64,000 bases of DNA, from contig JABYQQ010000021.1 in NCBI GenBank assembly GCA_022605405.1, forward strand, positions 186,001 to 250,000. Reading direction: 5' to 3'. Source of the DNA: Earliella scabrosa (Eukaryota > Basidiomycota > Agaricomycetes > Polyporales > Polyporaceae). Both the position numbers and the translations under genes were made by a program. Positions 42,236 through 52,825 of this stretch are shown here, piece by piece. The stretch's first letter is position 1, and each line of letters begins with the position of its first letter. The notes beneath the pieces were generated by a model, which had not been told where the DNA came from, searched no databases, and was given only the letters and a program-made list of their open reading frames with translations.

Positions 42236-44990
42236 ATGTTCGTCCCAGGTTTCCATTCGTCCGCATCTCTCCAAGAGCGTCGACGTCGACGGTCGCTCAA
42301 CGTCAACGTTCATGACCTCTTCGACCTCCACGCACCGCTCAGCTTCTCCTTCTCGACCCCCTCGACGCCGTCTCCTCGCAATTGGCTAGTGATTGGACGG
42401 TGGCCTTCCTCGGACCTCAAGAGCACACTTTGACGCTCCTTCCCCTGGTTCATTCAGACAGCGTATTCATGACGGTCGATTCCTCGTGCGCCATTAGCTC
42501 AGCACGTTTGCCGTCGACCGCCAGGCTGACAGTAAGTACCTGTCCTCCAACTCTCTCAAGGTCTCAACCGATCTCTGGCTCGTCAAGCCCGCAGACACTC
42601 ATGTATTGCATCCACATCTAGCACACAATCCGAGCTTAGTCCCTATCCTGAGCGGTCCCACAAACACAAGCTCGAACCATGCACGTGCATGATGCGGGAA
42701 CGAAAGCTAGCCTGGCTTCTGTACAACGCCCACACAAATCGACTCTACCTCTCCGGAAGAGCCTAGGTACTTTATTGTGGAGTGCGCGCTGCGCTCTCAT
42801 CAGGCTTGATGCAGAGTATGGGGTACGTATCTCCACCCCTTAGTACCTCCCTGCCCTCCGACACCGCCTTCTTCGCGTACTCATGCAGTGCGCGCTGATA
42901 TTTATGTCGCAGTCTGTCGGGCTCCCGCATGCGTAGACCTCAACGCCTCAACGACTAAGTCTGCGTCCTCCGATCTGCCCCATACCTACCCTTAGCTATC
43001 CGTCCGTTCGTATCTCGCCCCGCTGCTGGAACACGTTCCCAAGTCCTGTTTAGCGGGCGATTTCCGATCCTTCACTCGTGTACGTGAAGCCTTTGGATGC
43101 CTCGATCGGGGATGGGTGGATGATGACACTGATCAGGACTCGCTTGTAGATCCGAACGGCTTCGGCCGATGGAGTTCTAGATCTGAGGCGTCTCGCATCG
43201 GTCGATCGTGAGGTCTGAAAGCACACGCAGACTGTATCTGTACAAGTGCGTCTTCTGGTTCCTTGCCCTGTCGCGCCTTACGTGCAACACTGACGTGTGC
43301 GGGCTGTGCCTCGTCGACTACGCCTATCACACTCGTATTATGACCATCACGTACGCGCTCCGCTGGTATGTTGCATCCCCGTTGGCGCATTCTTTCCCCA
43401 CCCTGACTGGCTCTAGCAGTCTGCAGCATGGCGACGTTCCGGTCCCGATGCCCATGTTCAACCGTCGGCAGGCCGAGGAGTGGCGTGAGTTCCTGACCTA
43501 GAGCTCTCCCACCGTGATGGAGCTGATGAGAACCGATGCACGCCGCAGTCCTGTACCAGGCTTCGAGATGTAGTACGCCAAGTCGTATCTCTTCTCGGCT
43601 GGTGCGTACCCTCTGCGCCCTCCGTCACGGCTATCGTCTGTTCTATTCCGCCCCCACTGCAAGATCCGACAGCACTTGGCGCGGGTGTCGTCTCCCCGTC
43701 TCACCGAATTTGCGACCCGAACCCCGTCGCTCGAGTCGTTCCAGGCTCGTCTCGGACCGGGTCGACTGCTGCCCTCGACGGATCTCCCTGTTCCAAGTTG
43801 TTCTTCACTCACCCCCGTCCGATGTCCTCCCTCAACTCCTGACTTGAACGTTTCCCCGACCGTCAAGTTTGTATGGCGTACGACGTATCCTTCGTCGGCC
43901 CTCCCGTGTGCTCGGCACGAGGACTTGGCCTCTGACGCGATCTCGCGCGGCCACGACGAGCAGGCCGTGGTGTTCTGGGGCGTGCTGACCCTCTCCATGC
44001 GCTCGACGCGAGGACTACCCGCCCGCAGCCAGCGAAACACTGAGATGGACGAGTTCGCAGAGCCTCAACCTCTACCTCGACTAGCACCGCGCATCTTCTT
44101 ACTGAGCAGCACACCTTTGCAATCTGGCAATGGTCCCGAACCTGACCTCATCTCAAGACCGAGTCTACCACCCACGCTGGTGCAGTCGAAACCGGTGACT
44201 TGCGGGGATGAGCCGAAAGCGACACGCTTCTCACATTGATGCAGACGAGTTTTCGACGGAGATGGGACCCGTTGCGTCCCTTCCTCAATGATCACACGTC
44301 GAGAGGGGAACGCATCATCGGGACATCAATGTCACCATTTTACTGTGCTCAGCTGCGACAACTTCACCCTTTCCCCAATCGTCGTCAAGAGATGCAGAAC
44401 GCACCTCCGGTTTTGTGTCATCAAGTTCCGTCCTGCCACCAACACAAGTCTGCTTGGAAATGAGAGACGCCACAGGATTCTAGTAGCAGCGACACCATCG
44501 TGGATTAACGAGGCTTCACACCATTGAATGCGTGAGTGCCACAACTCCATTCTCACCATGCTACTCTGATGCTCTTGTGAGGTGTGATTCCTCCAGTCCT
44601 GTAGATTCTGCGCTGGTGCTGTATATCATGCTACATGCCCTCGTGTACTCCCGTCGTCAATATGATGTTGTTCATGCAACTTTACTGCCCGCGAACGTCA
44701 CTTATCTCAATTGCTATCATAACCCATCTTGCTCTTCCCCTGTACGGTGGACGTATCGGGTGTGCTCGCAGTTGCCATTCGCTTTGAGTATGCTACTCCA
44801 GATATCAACACACGAGAATGGCGATACAGGATCTAGCAAGAACAAGGTCCTACCAACAGCGACAATCCAACATAGCAAGCGGCGGGAGATGAGAGCTGCG
44901 ACAGGAATCACAGGAATTTACTAGTACTGTCAAAACCTCTTTGAACTCGCACGTTCGTGGTCCTGTCCGAACTTCACCACAAAACTTGTT
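42236..44990. other. Unrecognised coding-like stretch, plus strand
   Basis: ORFs such as 42236-42433, 43208-43501 (ending PMFNRRQAEEWREFLT) and 43676-44239 (Ser/Pro-rich, 187 codons) have several good donor and acceptor sites nearby (for example GTAAGT at 42533). They may be exons of one uncharacterised gene. I could not obtain a phase-consistent full model and recognise no domain. Confidence 0.3.
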
Positions 44991-45953
44991 CTACACGCAC
45001 CTCCATGGATAATCGTCACCAACAGGGGCGAAAGCGGCACGTTCCAGCACTTCGCGCACCACACGCATCTGGATCACACTGAGCACACCACTCTGACATA
45101 GCTCATCAAGCCAAGCGTCGCGTGAGGACATGCGCGCGAACACCCGCATGTAGGCGGAGTCTGCGATACCATACGTCCTGAAGACCTCCGCAAGACGTGT
45201 TGCGTCCTCACGAGGCAGCCCCGCGGCTATGAGAACCTCGAACATGGGCGTAGAAGATAGCTCCGCATCATCAGCCCTCCCACGTGCAGGTGTAGCAGCA
45301 GGACCCACCGCACTAGTACCGACCGCGCCAGACGTAGTTGGCGATAAGTTTGAAGGCCTTGTACGGTTGCGTGTAATGAGCGGTGCAACGGGGATGTACG
45401 CGCGGTTCTGGCGGGGGTGCTGATCAATCGACCATTAGTGTGACACCCGAACTAAATGTAGACGCCGACTTACAACCCCATCCCCTCTGTTGCCCACGCT
45501 CGGCGCCGCAGGAGGAGCCGATGACGCCCGAACATGATGTTTGAGCGTCCTCTTGAGGTAAAGTGTGACTGGCCACCCACCTGAGAATTCACGCAGGACA
45601 GGGAGGCGACGAAGAATCTATGCGCGATCGACAAAGGTCAGAGTGCGCATTTTTCTGTCATCGTTGTCAATGACTTACCTCCTCCTTTACGAGCTGCAAC
45701 TTGAAGGTGTCTTGCCTGCCGTATGCGAGATCGAGGTCAATGCCGTGAACGACACAGGTGGCTCGTATGAAGGACTACTAGAATGGTCAGTACGAGCCGA
45801 TGATCGACAAGCGACTACTACTTGCCAATATGTCGGAGAATATGTCGCTGCAATCTTCCATGCACATTTGTTCTTGCAGTGAGGTGCCATCGCCAGGAAC
45901 GGACTTGTAGATTCGTCCGCACATCGCAGGAGGCGGTGGTATGAGCTGGAGGT
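44991..45953 (-). CDS. Uncharacterised protein, C-terminal four exons
   Basis: Four minus-strand exons, 45822-45953, 45679-45774, 45474-45617 and 44991-45419, have lengths 132, 96, 144 and 429, all multiples of three, and join at phase 0 through GT-AG introns of 47, 61 and 54 nt to 266 residues plus stop. The sequence reads TSSSYHRLLRCADES..., CVVHGIDLDLAYGRQDTFKLQ, LRRLPVLREFSGGWPVTLYL, a Pro/Ser linker, and a helical C-terminal part (MFEVLIAAGLPREDATRLAE...) that looks like a SAM-type helical bundle. The 5' end was not found; a further exon should lie between 45954 and about 46240, where the divergent gene at 46250 begins. No function is assigned. Confidence 0.6.
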
Positions 45954-46249
45954 CTATCCCATCGATAACGTCAATGTTGCTCAGATGAAGGAGAGCTGGA
46001 GCCGCTAACAACTCACCACTCATGGCGAATGTCCTTCCAGAACACAGGGCGTGTACACGATACCAAGATGTGAGAGGTAGCAGGGTAGATGGAAGTGGTC
46101 AGCGTACAAGGTCGTGTGCGCCAATGGCTGCTGCGGCGGAACCCAACATGCGAAGGAAGAGCGGAGCGCGAAAATTCCTTCGGAGTTGAACCTAACCTAA
46201 AGGCTATCTCCGTCACTCTCCACCTCCTCACTCAACCGTCTTGCCTGCA

Positions 46250-46942
46250 ATGGCTGCCCCAGCGGAAACACCTCGCGTAAGCCATCCATGCACTGACAAA
46301 CTATGCTGGGGTAACAAAACTTGAGACGATGCAGTTGAAGAAAGTGGCGAGAATGAGTTGCCAGCCACAACTCTGGTCGTCGAGGCCATATCAAAGGAAG
46401 CATGTCCTCGCTGGTACACCACCGGACGATGCCAACAGTGGTAAGCCGATATTCTGGCGTGTATTGAGACGACCAACCCGCCTCATTCTACTGGACCCGT
46501 AGCAATATATGCGGAGCTTCGCCGTCTCGAGTTGCGATTGCACAACACTGAGCTGCGGTGCGCCGACCTGCGAGAGACTGTTGACGAGCTCGAGATGATG
46601 ATGGATGAACTAGTGGAGACTGTCCTTGACGAGGCATCAAGCAGAGTTCTTTCTGACATGAGTAGCGAGTCTAGCCATAGTGATGCAGAGGAGTCGGACG
46701 CCCCGAAGTTCGTTCGCCAAGATGTTCCTCTCCCTGAATCAAGGGGTGTATGCGTGGAATGTGCCCGTGACGGTAAAGCCACGCATTGCCAGGAGATATC
46801 GAAGGTGTCTATGAGGTTTGCACACCTTGATCCTGGAGACGTCTGTTATCGCTGCATGGACTTGAAACAGTCGTGCTCTTGGGGCAAAGGCAGGTCATAT
46901 TCCACTTGCAGACATCGCCCAACACTCTCTGAAGCCAATTGA
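46250..46942 (+). CDS. Small protein with paired CX2C cluster (Zn2Cys6-like)
   Basis: Exons 46250-46276, 46335-46440 and 46503-46942 join in frame to 190 residues (MAAPAETPR / KKVARMSCQ... / AIYAELRRLELRLHNTEL...). A short coiled coil (~45-90) precedes an acidic Ser-rich stretch and then the motif CVECARDGKATHC ... CYRCMDLKQSC, i.e. CX2CX7C and CX2CX6C, the spacing of fungal Zn2Cys6-like DNA-binding domains with an enlarged gap. The order, coiled coil first, is unusual. The frame stops at 46942; an ORF that overlaps its end (46939-47349, with a helical TAIDNTMSTLKSLKKYVD segment) may be a further exon, but no frame-keeping donor was found. Confidence 0.55.
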
Positions 46943-47984
46943 AACCTGCAGGAGTCTATGCGAGGGAGGCGGACATACCTCCCGAGGTCGTTTGCGACGC
47001 TACCTGTCGGGGACTAAGCCGGGTTGATACTGCCATCGACAACACAATGTCGACTCTGAAGAGTCTCAAGAAGTATGTCGACATGATCAAGTACAGGGTC
47101 GACGACGTCCAATCCTGGCACGGAACTAGTCGTAAGTGGCTTAACGAACGACCTGAGTTGCCTATTCTCAGTGAGGCTTCAGAGAACGTCGTCTCCGCAA
47201 GAATCCTCGATCCTAACCCGTCGACTGGATCGCATCAAGGCTCTGTACTAAGAGGATCCGGATCGCATCGCACGACTGCCAGTGACTGTGGTACGCTTCT
47301 TTCTGGTGATAGTATAACTCAGAGGATTGATATTGACATCTATCAATAGAGCGCGGCCCCAGCGTTGCTAAACGACAGAGTGGCTCTGAGTCCACATCGC
47401 GCGCTGGAAAACGGGCAAAGCATCGTCATGAATAAGGACAGAGTCATATCCTTCAGACTCCGATGCTGTGGAGCGCTGAGCTGGACCAAGATAGCGTTTA
47501 CGCAAGATGAAGATACTACTTCTGGAAGGAATACTATGGCAGTACGTTCGTTGATAGTGCATTCTTTGACTGGTTACTAGAACGTGTAGTGCGTATGTCA
47601 TCGCGCGATGTAAAGGTGTCTGAGTAATACTAATAGCACCGTTCAAGTTGATTATGCTCATGGCTCCACCAATCTCCTTGGCATCGCGCAGTCTCCACTT
47701 GCGACAAGTTGGTACGATCAATCTTGTCGTATCCCTTGGCATCGCGCAGTCATCCGCTCGCCGAGTCGCGGCCGACCATCACATCATCAAACCGGTACAC
47801 ACCGCCCACACCAGTACCGCCTACAGGCTACTGGAGTCTGGCATACGTATAAGCATGACTTCCAGGACATCGCAATTGTGTGCCCGCTCGTCTCGCTTGG
47901 TGGGTGTTTGCTCGCTCAAGCTAGGGTTCTCTTGGATTTCTACTCCACGGCGACTCCAAAGCTTCACCGGTTACCCTCTTATTT

Positions 47985-48190
47985 TCCTCCGCCATTCGAT
48001 GGCTTCGTCCGCTTGCGCTGGATCCAAACCTTCATCCTCTCCTTCTCTTCCGCCTTTCGGTGGCTTCGTCCGCTCGCGCTGGATATCTCCTCCGCGGCGG
48101 CCCGGAATCTGGGTTTCTCTTCACGCCCTCTTGCTCCTCTCCGCCATTTGGCGGGGTTGCCTGCTTGCGCTGGATCTATTCGGTTGACGC
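47985..48190. repeat. Imperfect tandem repeat, three units
   Basis: Units CGCCATTCGATGGCTTCGTC, CGCCTTTCGGTGGCTTCGTC and CGCCATTTGGCGGGGTTGCC occur at about 47990, 48050 and 48149. Each is followed by CGCT(T/C)GCGCTGGAT. The overlapping ORFs of this region (Ser/Pro/Arg-rich) follow from it. Confidence 0.55.
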
Positions 48191-48332
48191 TGGGACTTCG
48201 GCAAACAAGCAGCAGCAGCTTGCCATCAGAGCTTTCTCTTAGCTGCCTCCGCCTCCAGCACGCCCCCACGAGGGTCGCTGGGAGACGGGCGCAGGACGCA
48301 CGCATGAGTCAATGATCAATCTGCTGTGAACG

Positions 48333-48619
48333 TTCAACGTGCAGCGCTCAGCCCCAGTGAAAAATCCGCACGCCACTGCACGCCAATGCACGCCATTCAA
48401 GCGCCTGTGCGTACCGTGGCGTGCAGTGCCGTGTATTTTGCCAAAAAGCTGTGCAGCAGAACGGCAGTGCACGCCTCTGCACGACGCGCGATCCATTCGA
48501 GGCTCCCGCGCGCGCTGACGAGCATTAAAGATGATGCAGCAAATATTATTGGCGTACAGAGGCGTGCAGCGGCGTGCAGCGCGGCAGAAACTGATAGCGC
48601 TCAGCGCTCAGCACTTGAA
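48333..48619. mobile_element. Possible MITE or palindromic insertion
   Basis: The left end TTCAACGTGCAGCGCT and the reverse complement of the right end (TTCAAGTGCTGAGCGCT) form imperfect terminal inverted repeats of a ~287-bp segment. Inside, GCACGCCACTGCACGCC near 48371 pairs with GGCGTGCAGTGCCGTG near 48418, and GCGTGCAG words recur near 48568. There is no coding capacity. No clear target duplication was found, so the call is tentative. Confidence 0.35.
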
Positions 48620-49406
48620 GCTTGAATGGTCGTCGCCCAAACATTACCAAACAAATGACTCGTCAACGCCCGCCTCCTCGGTCCCGACTCCCGAGTACTC
48701 TTCAACAAGCTTGCAAGCTTCAAGGTTGGCGCCTGCTCTCGCTCCTACAGTCTGCTAAGTGCCCCTCGCATCCAAGTCCTGCGAGTTCTGGCCCGCACAA
48801 TGCGCTCTATTCAGCTTCAGTGTCGAAGTCATGCAATCATATGATGATAACTGCAGTCTTACTGGCATGTCACAGAGAATGATGACCCTGAAAGGCGTGG
48901 ACGAAGGGTTCGCGATACTAGCGAGCTACCGCAGTCTCCAATGCAACTTCAAGGTACGTGTCGACTATTCCCCGAGATTCCGAGCATGGCTATGGTAGTA
49001 ATTGCTGAGCGGCTTGCCAGTTTGGGACGGGGGCATATCGGGATGACGGAGGCACGGTGACTGATACTATCATGCACCCGTCCTCGAGGAAACGTGTATT
49101 CGAATCAGGATTAGGCCTTGCTTTTTGGGGGCGAAGCTGCAGATTATTTCGTGCTCCGTCGCCGTATGGGGCTCGGCGGAATGCGAGACGCTTTCTAGAG
49201 GTCCCTTGCTGTCAGCGGAGCGGCGTTACGTAGGCGAGCTTCTACTCCAGCTCAGAGGATGTCTCGACTAAGCATGGCTTGCAGCGAGTGGTGGACCTCA
49301 GCGTCGGTCCTCTTCTATGACCCCATATATACTGCATGGGGTGAGTGAGGCTCCATACAAGGTCAGTCTCCATCCAAGTAGCTTTCTCGCATCTCTCGCA
49401 AACATC

Positions 49407-50933
49407 ATGCCTCCGAATGTAGCCATTTTCTGGGATTATGGTGATATCCGTCGTCCGCTCAGACAAAGCCATACTGATTCACTTTGATCGCAGAGAATTG
49501 TGCGCTCCCATCACTGGAACCATCGTATACCATCGTCAATCGAATTCGCCATCTTGCCCACCAATACGGACTGGTCAAGTCGTTCAAAGCATATCTCCAT
49601 TATCCCGATCAGAAGTCGATTGCTCTACGCTCAGAGCTTACCTCTTGCGGTGTATCTCTCATAGACTGTCCTCACAATGGTCGCAAGGACGTTGCCGACA
49701 AAATGATGATGGGTGAGTTCATCCTGCACTTGTGGTGCCCGTGCTCAAAATGTTCATGTCTGTGCATAGTCGACATGATGGCATACGCAATCGACAATCC
49801 ATCCCCAACCACCATCATGCTGATATCGGGTGACCGTGATTTTGTCTACGCAGTCTCCATCTTGTCTCTGAGGCAGTATCGGATCGTGTTACTCTCACCG
49901 AGGGCTACACACATCAGCCTGAAGGCGCAAGCTAGCGCGGTCTACCACTGGCCAGACGACGTCCTTCCAGACTTTCCTTCCCCTGATACGATCAGTCGAC
50001 CCCGCACGGTCAACCCCGAGACTCTGGAAGACTTCCAGCGGTATCGCAGCCAACTTCAGTGCGTTACTTCACCGCCCCCGGCGGCGTATCCTAAGGGTGC
50101 TCCTCCGTCCCATTCCTGCCATCCCGGACGGGATCCTGACGATGTAGCAGTGCCACCCTGCGAGCCGGAGAAAATTGAGGCGAACAACAGTGCCGAAGAG
50201 GGGGACTTTCCATCCCCCGCTGAAACGCTTGGGAGAGACGCGTTACTCGATCAAGAGCAAGTATGTGACGTGCCCCTTTCACTGTTTATATGATATATAT
50301 CACAACCTCGTGGTTATTTAGGATTCCTCGCCTGCGGGACCCATTGTAAGGAGGGAGTGTAGCGATTCTCAACCACGAAGGCCCGCGCCCGTCAGCTGGG
50401 TAAGTGGGGGTGCCGTGTCCTGGCCGAAACAAAAGGGATAGCCAGACTCACTGCCCCGCTATCATGTTCCCCTATAGGCATCCATCGCTCAGCTTTCTCC
50501 ACACAATGCAGTGATGCGGGGAACGTCCAAAGTGCCCTTCGTTCTGAAGACCCTCCCGACCAAGTCCGTCCACGTCACCGACGACGCCCTCGCGGCCCGC
50601 GACGATTGCGACCGTCCAGGAGCAGACCAGAGGCAGACGCACACGCCCGCGGCGAAGAAACGTCCAGCACTGCCATCCGAGTTCAAGCCGCTCGTCAGGG
50701 TGCTCAAGCGGCAGCTGGCGGAGGGCGTCGCCGAGGTCGAATCGTCGCAACTCGGCCAGTTCCTCTCGGAGGAGGTGCCCCGGCTAGGCAGCATCTACGA
50801 GCGCGCAGGCGTCGGGCGCCTGAAGGAATATACAGCCCTCGCGGCGGAGAAGAGGATCGTCGTCATGACCAGGGAGGGCGCGGAAGGGCACAACTATGTC
50901 GCCCTGCATCCTGCATATCGGAGAACGGCCTAG
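49407..50933 (+). CDS. NYN-domain nuclease with C-terminal LOTUS (OST-HTH) domain, MARF1-like
   Basis: Five exons, 49407-49440, 49494-49712, 49770-50260, 50322-50399 and 50478-50933, join in frame to 425 residues. The start MPPNVAIFWDYENC is the first beta strand of a NYN (PIN-like) nuclease. Candidate metal-binding acids are Asp10, Glu12, Asp80 (DVADKMMM), Asp106 and Asp108 (LISGDRDF). A disordered middle (~180-335) leads to a C-terminal domain at ~343-418 (FKPLVRVLKRQL, LGSIYERAGVGRLKEYTALA, GHNYVALHP) that fits the LOTUS/OST-HTH winged helix, which binds RNA (G-quadruplex RNA in studied members). NYN plus LOTUS is the architecture of MARF1-type RNases that cleave selected transcripts. The gene looks complete; the substrate is unknown. 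Confidence 0.8.
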
Positions 50934-52279
50934 GGCGCGATGTTGTGACAGGTTCTCTGAACATTTTCACCTCGTATGGTCAACTGCTCCTCGCTTTGCA
51001 TCCCCTATCCCCCATGTCCCCGATTCGGTCCGTCGCGGGCCCCGTCAAGGTTGGGTCATGCTGCACGACATGACAGACGGGAGCTGCTCAGTGCCAACTT
51101 GACAACAGGATGGAGTTTGGACACGACCCTGACCCAATTATGCTACTACCTAGATACTACATATCGTGAAGTCGAGACTCCAAGGAGACAATAAAGGCTT
51201 GCAAGTCGGCATCCTCCATCTCTAAATCCGTGAGCACTCTCTGTATTTGCCCGAATACGCCCGAAAAGTCGCGATTAACGTCGAGTAGGTCTGATCGGTG
51301 TAGAGGATAGGGACGGGGCTATATATATTATTGCCATTAGTGACTGTCGTAGGCTGTTACACAATGGGTTGTTCACTGTCTCGACGCACCACTGTGGGCG
51401 AAGGATCGAACCACCAGCTAGGTGATCGGCTCCGATCCGAAGGCCCTTCGGACGGCCACGTCCACCATCGCGCCGAGCCAAACGCCCTATCAAACCGATC
51501 GCAGAGTTCCACGGGTAGATGACAGTTTGCTATGAACGTGGCGAGCGCGAAGGTGCAAATGTCAAAGTGGAGCCCGCCTTCCTCCCACTTTGCGTGTCGC
51601 AGGAGAATGAGTAGGGACGTATTCTTCCGGGCGCCGAACGGGACATCCCCAACCTCACGTCCTACATGTAATGCCGCCTCTGCTACGCCCATTGCATCTA
51701 TAGCTCGCCACTGCATGTGTAGGGAAGGTGAATCGAGTGGAACGTTAACCGCGATAGCAATTGCACTCACCAGTTCTCTACCAATGCCATGTTTCCATCG
51801 GGCGACCCATACCGGATCTTCTGGCCCACTCCACACCTTCAACGCTTCGTAGATACGCCATACAACTACGATTATCTCCATCCGTGCGGCCCACAAGATT
51901 TCTGGAGTGACCTTTCGCGGAGAGGCGTCGATGGGCATGGGTACATAGTAAGCTTCACTGAGTGTGAAGTTGTTGTTCGCATTTAATGCGCATGAGGAGC
52001 GCTATAGGAACTCCCGTCGGAGTCCGAAACAGTGCCACCCGCGCGATTTACTAAGTATGTTCGGCCAGCGACAACCGCATTCTCCTATCTCCTACCGGTG
52101 CGGATTTTGCCTGCCACAACCCTACACTCTATTGTGAGGTACGAGCAGCCAAAGGCTGGCTAGCGAGCACAAGTGTGAACACATAGACGTTCGCGGCCAG
52201 CGGTGGCGGCGTTACAGCTCACCAGGCACCTTAGTAATACATAGGCGCGCTAGTACTGTTAGTCCTCCCAGGTCCTCCC
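50934..52279. other. No gene supported
   Basis: A 193-codon minus-strand ORF (51357-51938, MPIDASPRKVTPEILWAARM..., with DVCTFALATFIANCHLPVEL-like hydrophobic patches) is the best candidate, perhaps one exon, but no family or splice neighbour was found. Confidence 0.35.
51357..51938 (-). CDS. Unrecognised ORF, 193 codons
   Basis: ATG-started ORF with mixed, protein-like composition (WAARMEIIVVVWRIYEALKVW; WKHGIGRELVSAIAIAVNVP; TFALATFIANCHLPVELCDRF) rather than the Arg/Ser/Pro bias of chance ORFs in this GC-rich DNA. No motif known to me. Could be an exon of a larger or decayed gene. Confidence 0.35.
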   Translation of the reverse strand: MPIDASPRKVTPEILWAARMEIIVVVWRIYEALKVWSGPEDPVWVARWKHGIGRELVSAIAIAVNVPLDSPSLHMQWRAIDAMGVAEAALHVGREVGDVPFGARKNTSLLILLRHAKWEEGGLHFDICTFALATFIANCHLPVELCDRFDRAFGSARWWTWPSEGPSDRSRSPSWWFDPSPTVVRRDSEQPIV

Positions 52280-52285
52280 TAGGAC

Positions 52286-52742
52286 AGTCGCGCAAAGCGT
52301 TGGCATCTCTCGGTCGCGATGCTGTATCGATCTACACCACGTCTCAATGTATCTATAACGCAAACCGAGCCCGAACGTACAGATCAGCACCATCTCCGAG
52401 CCTCATGTCCGTAGGTCGCCAGCTCTTAGCGTGAGTTCTCCCTAGGGCATTCGCACAAAGCGTTGGCATCTCTCGGTCGCGATGCCGTATCAATCTGCAC
52501 CACGTCTCAATGTATCTATAACGCAAACCGAGCCCGAACGTACAGATCAGCACCATCTCCGAGCCTCATGTCCGTAGGTCGCCAGCTCTTAGCGTGAGTT
52601 CTCCCTAGGGCATTCGCACAAAGCGTTGGCATCTCTCGGTCGCGATGCCGTATCAATCTGCACCACGTCTCAATGTATCTATAACGCAAACCGAGCCCGA
52701 ACGTACAGATCAGCACCATCTCCGAGCCTCATGTCCGTAGGT
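52286..52742. repeat. 163-bp tandem repeat, about 2.8 copies
   Basis: CAAAGCGTTGGCATCTCTCG begins at 52293, 52456 and 52619, an exact period of 163. Copies two and three are almost identical; copy one differs at several positions (GCTGTATCGATC against GCCGTATCAATC). The array ends after GTCCGTAGGTC at 52742. Identical 67-codon ORFs on the minus strand in each copy follow from the repeat. Confidence 0.95.
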
Positions 52743-52825
52743 CATAGTCATTGGATCACAAGTACTTAACGAGCGGGGTGATCATTGCTGTATACGATAC
52801 ACATTCGACATCATAGGCATGTTGT

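Larger units (their letters stand above)
47350..49406. other. No gene supported; repeats
   Basis: Contains imperfect copies of a CGCCATTCGATGGCTTCGTC unit (47985-48190) and a TGCACGCC-rich palindromic segment (48333-48619), listed separately. No exon recognised. Confidence 0.5.

Noticed and set aside
52353..52719. Two identical 67-codon minus-strand ORFs
   Set aside because: Produced by the 163-bp tandem repeat; no start context or homology signal.
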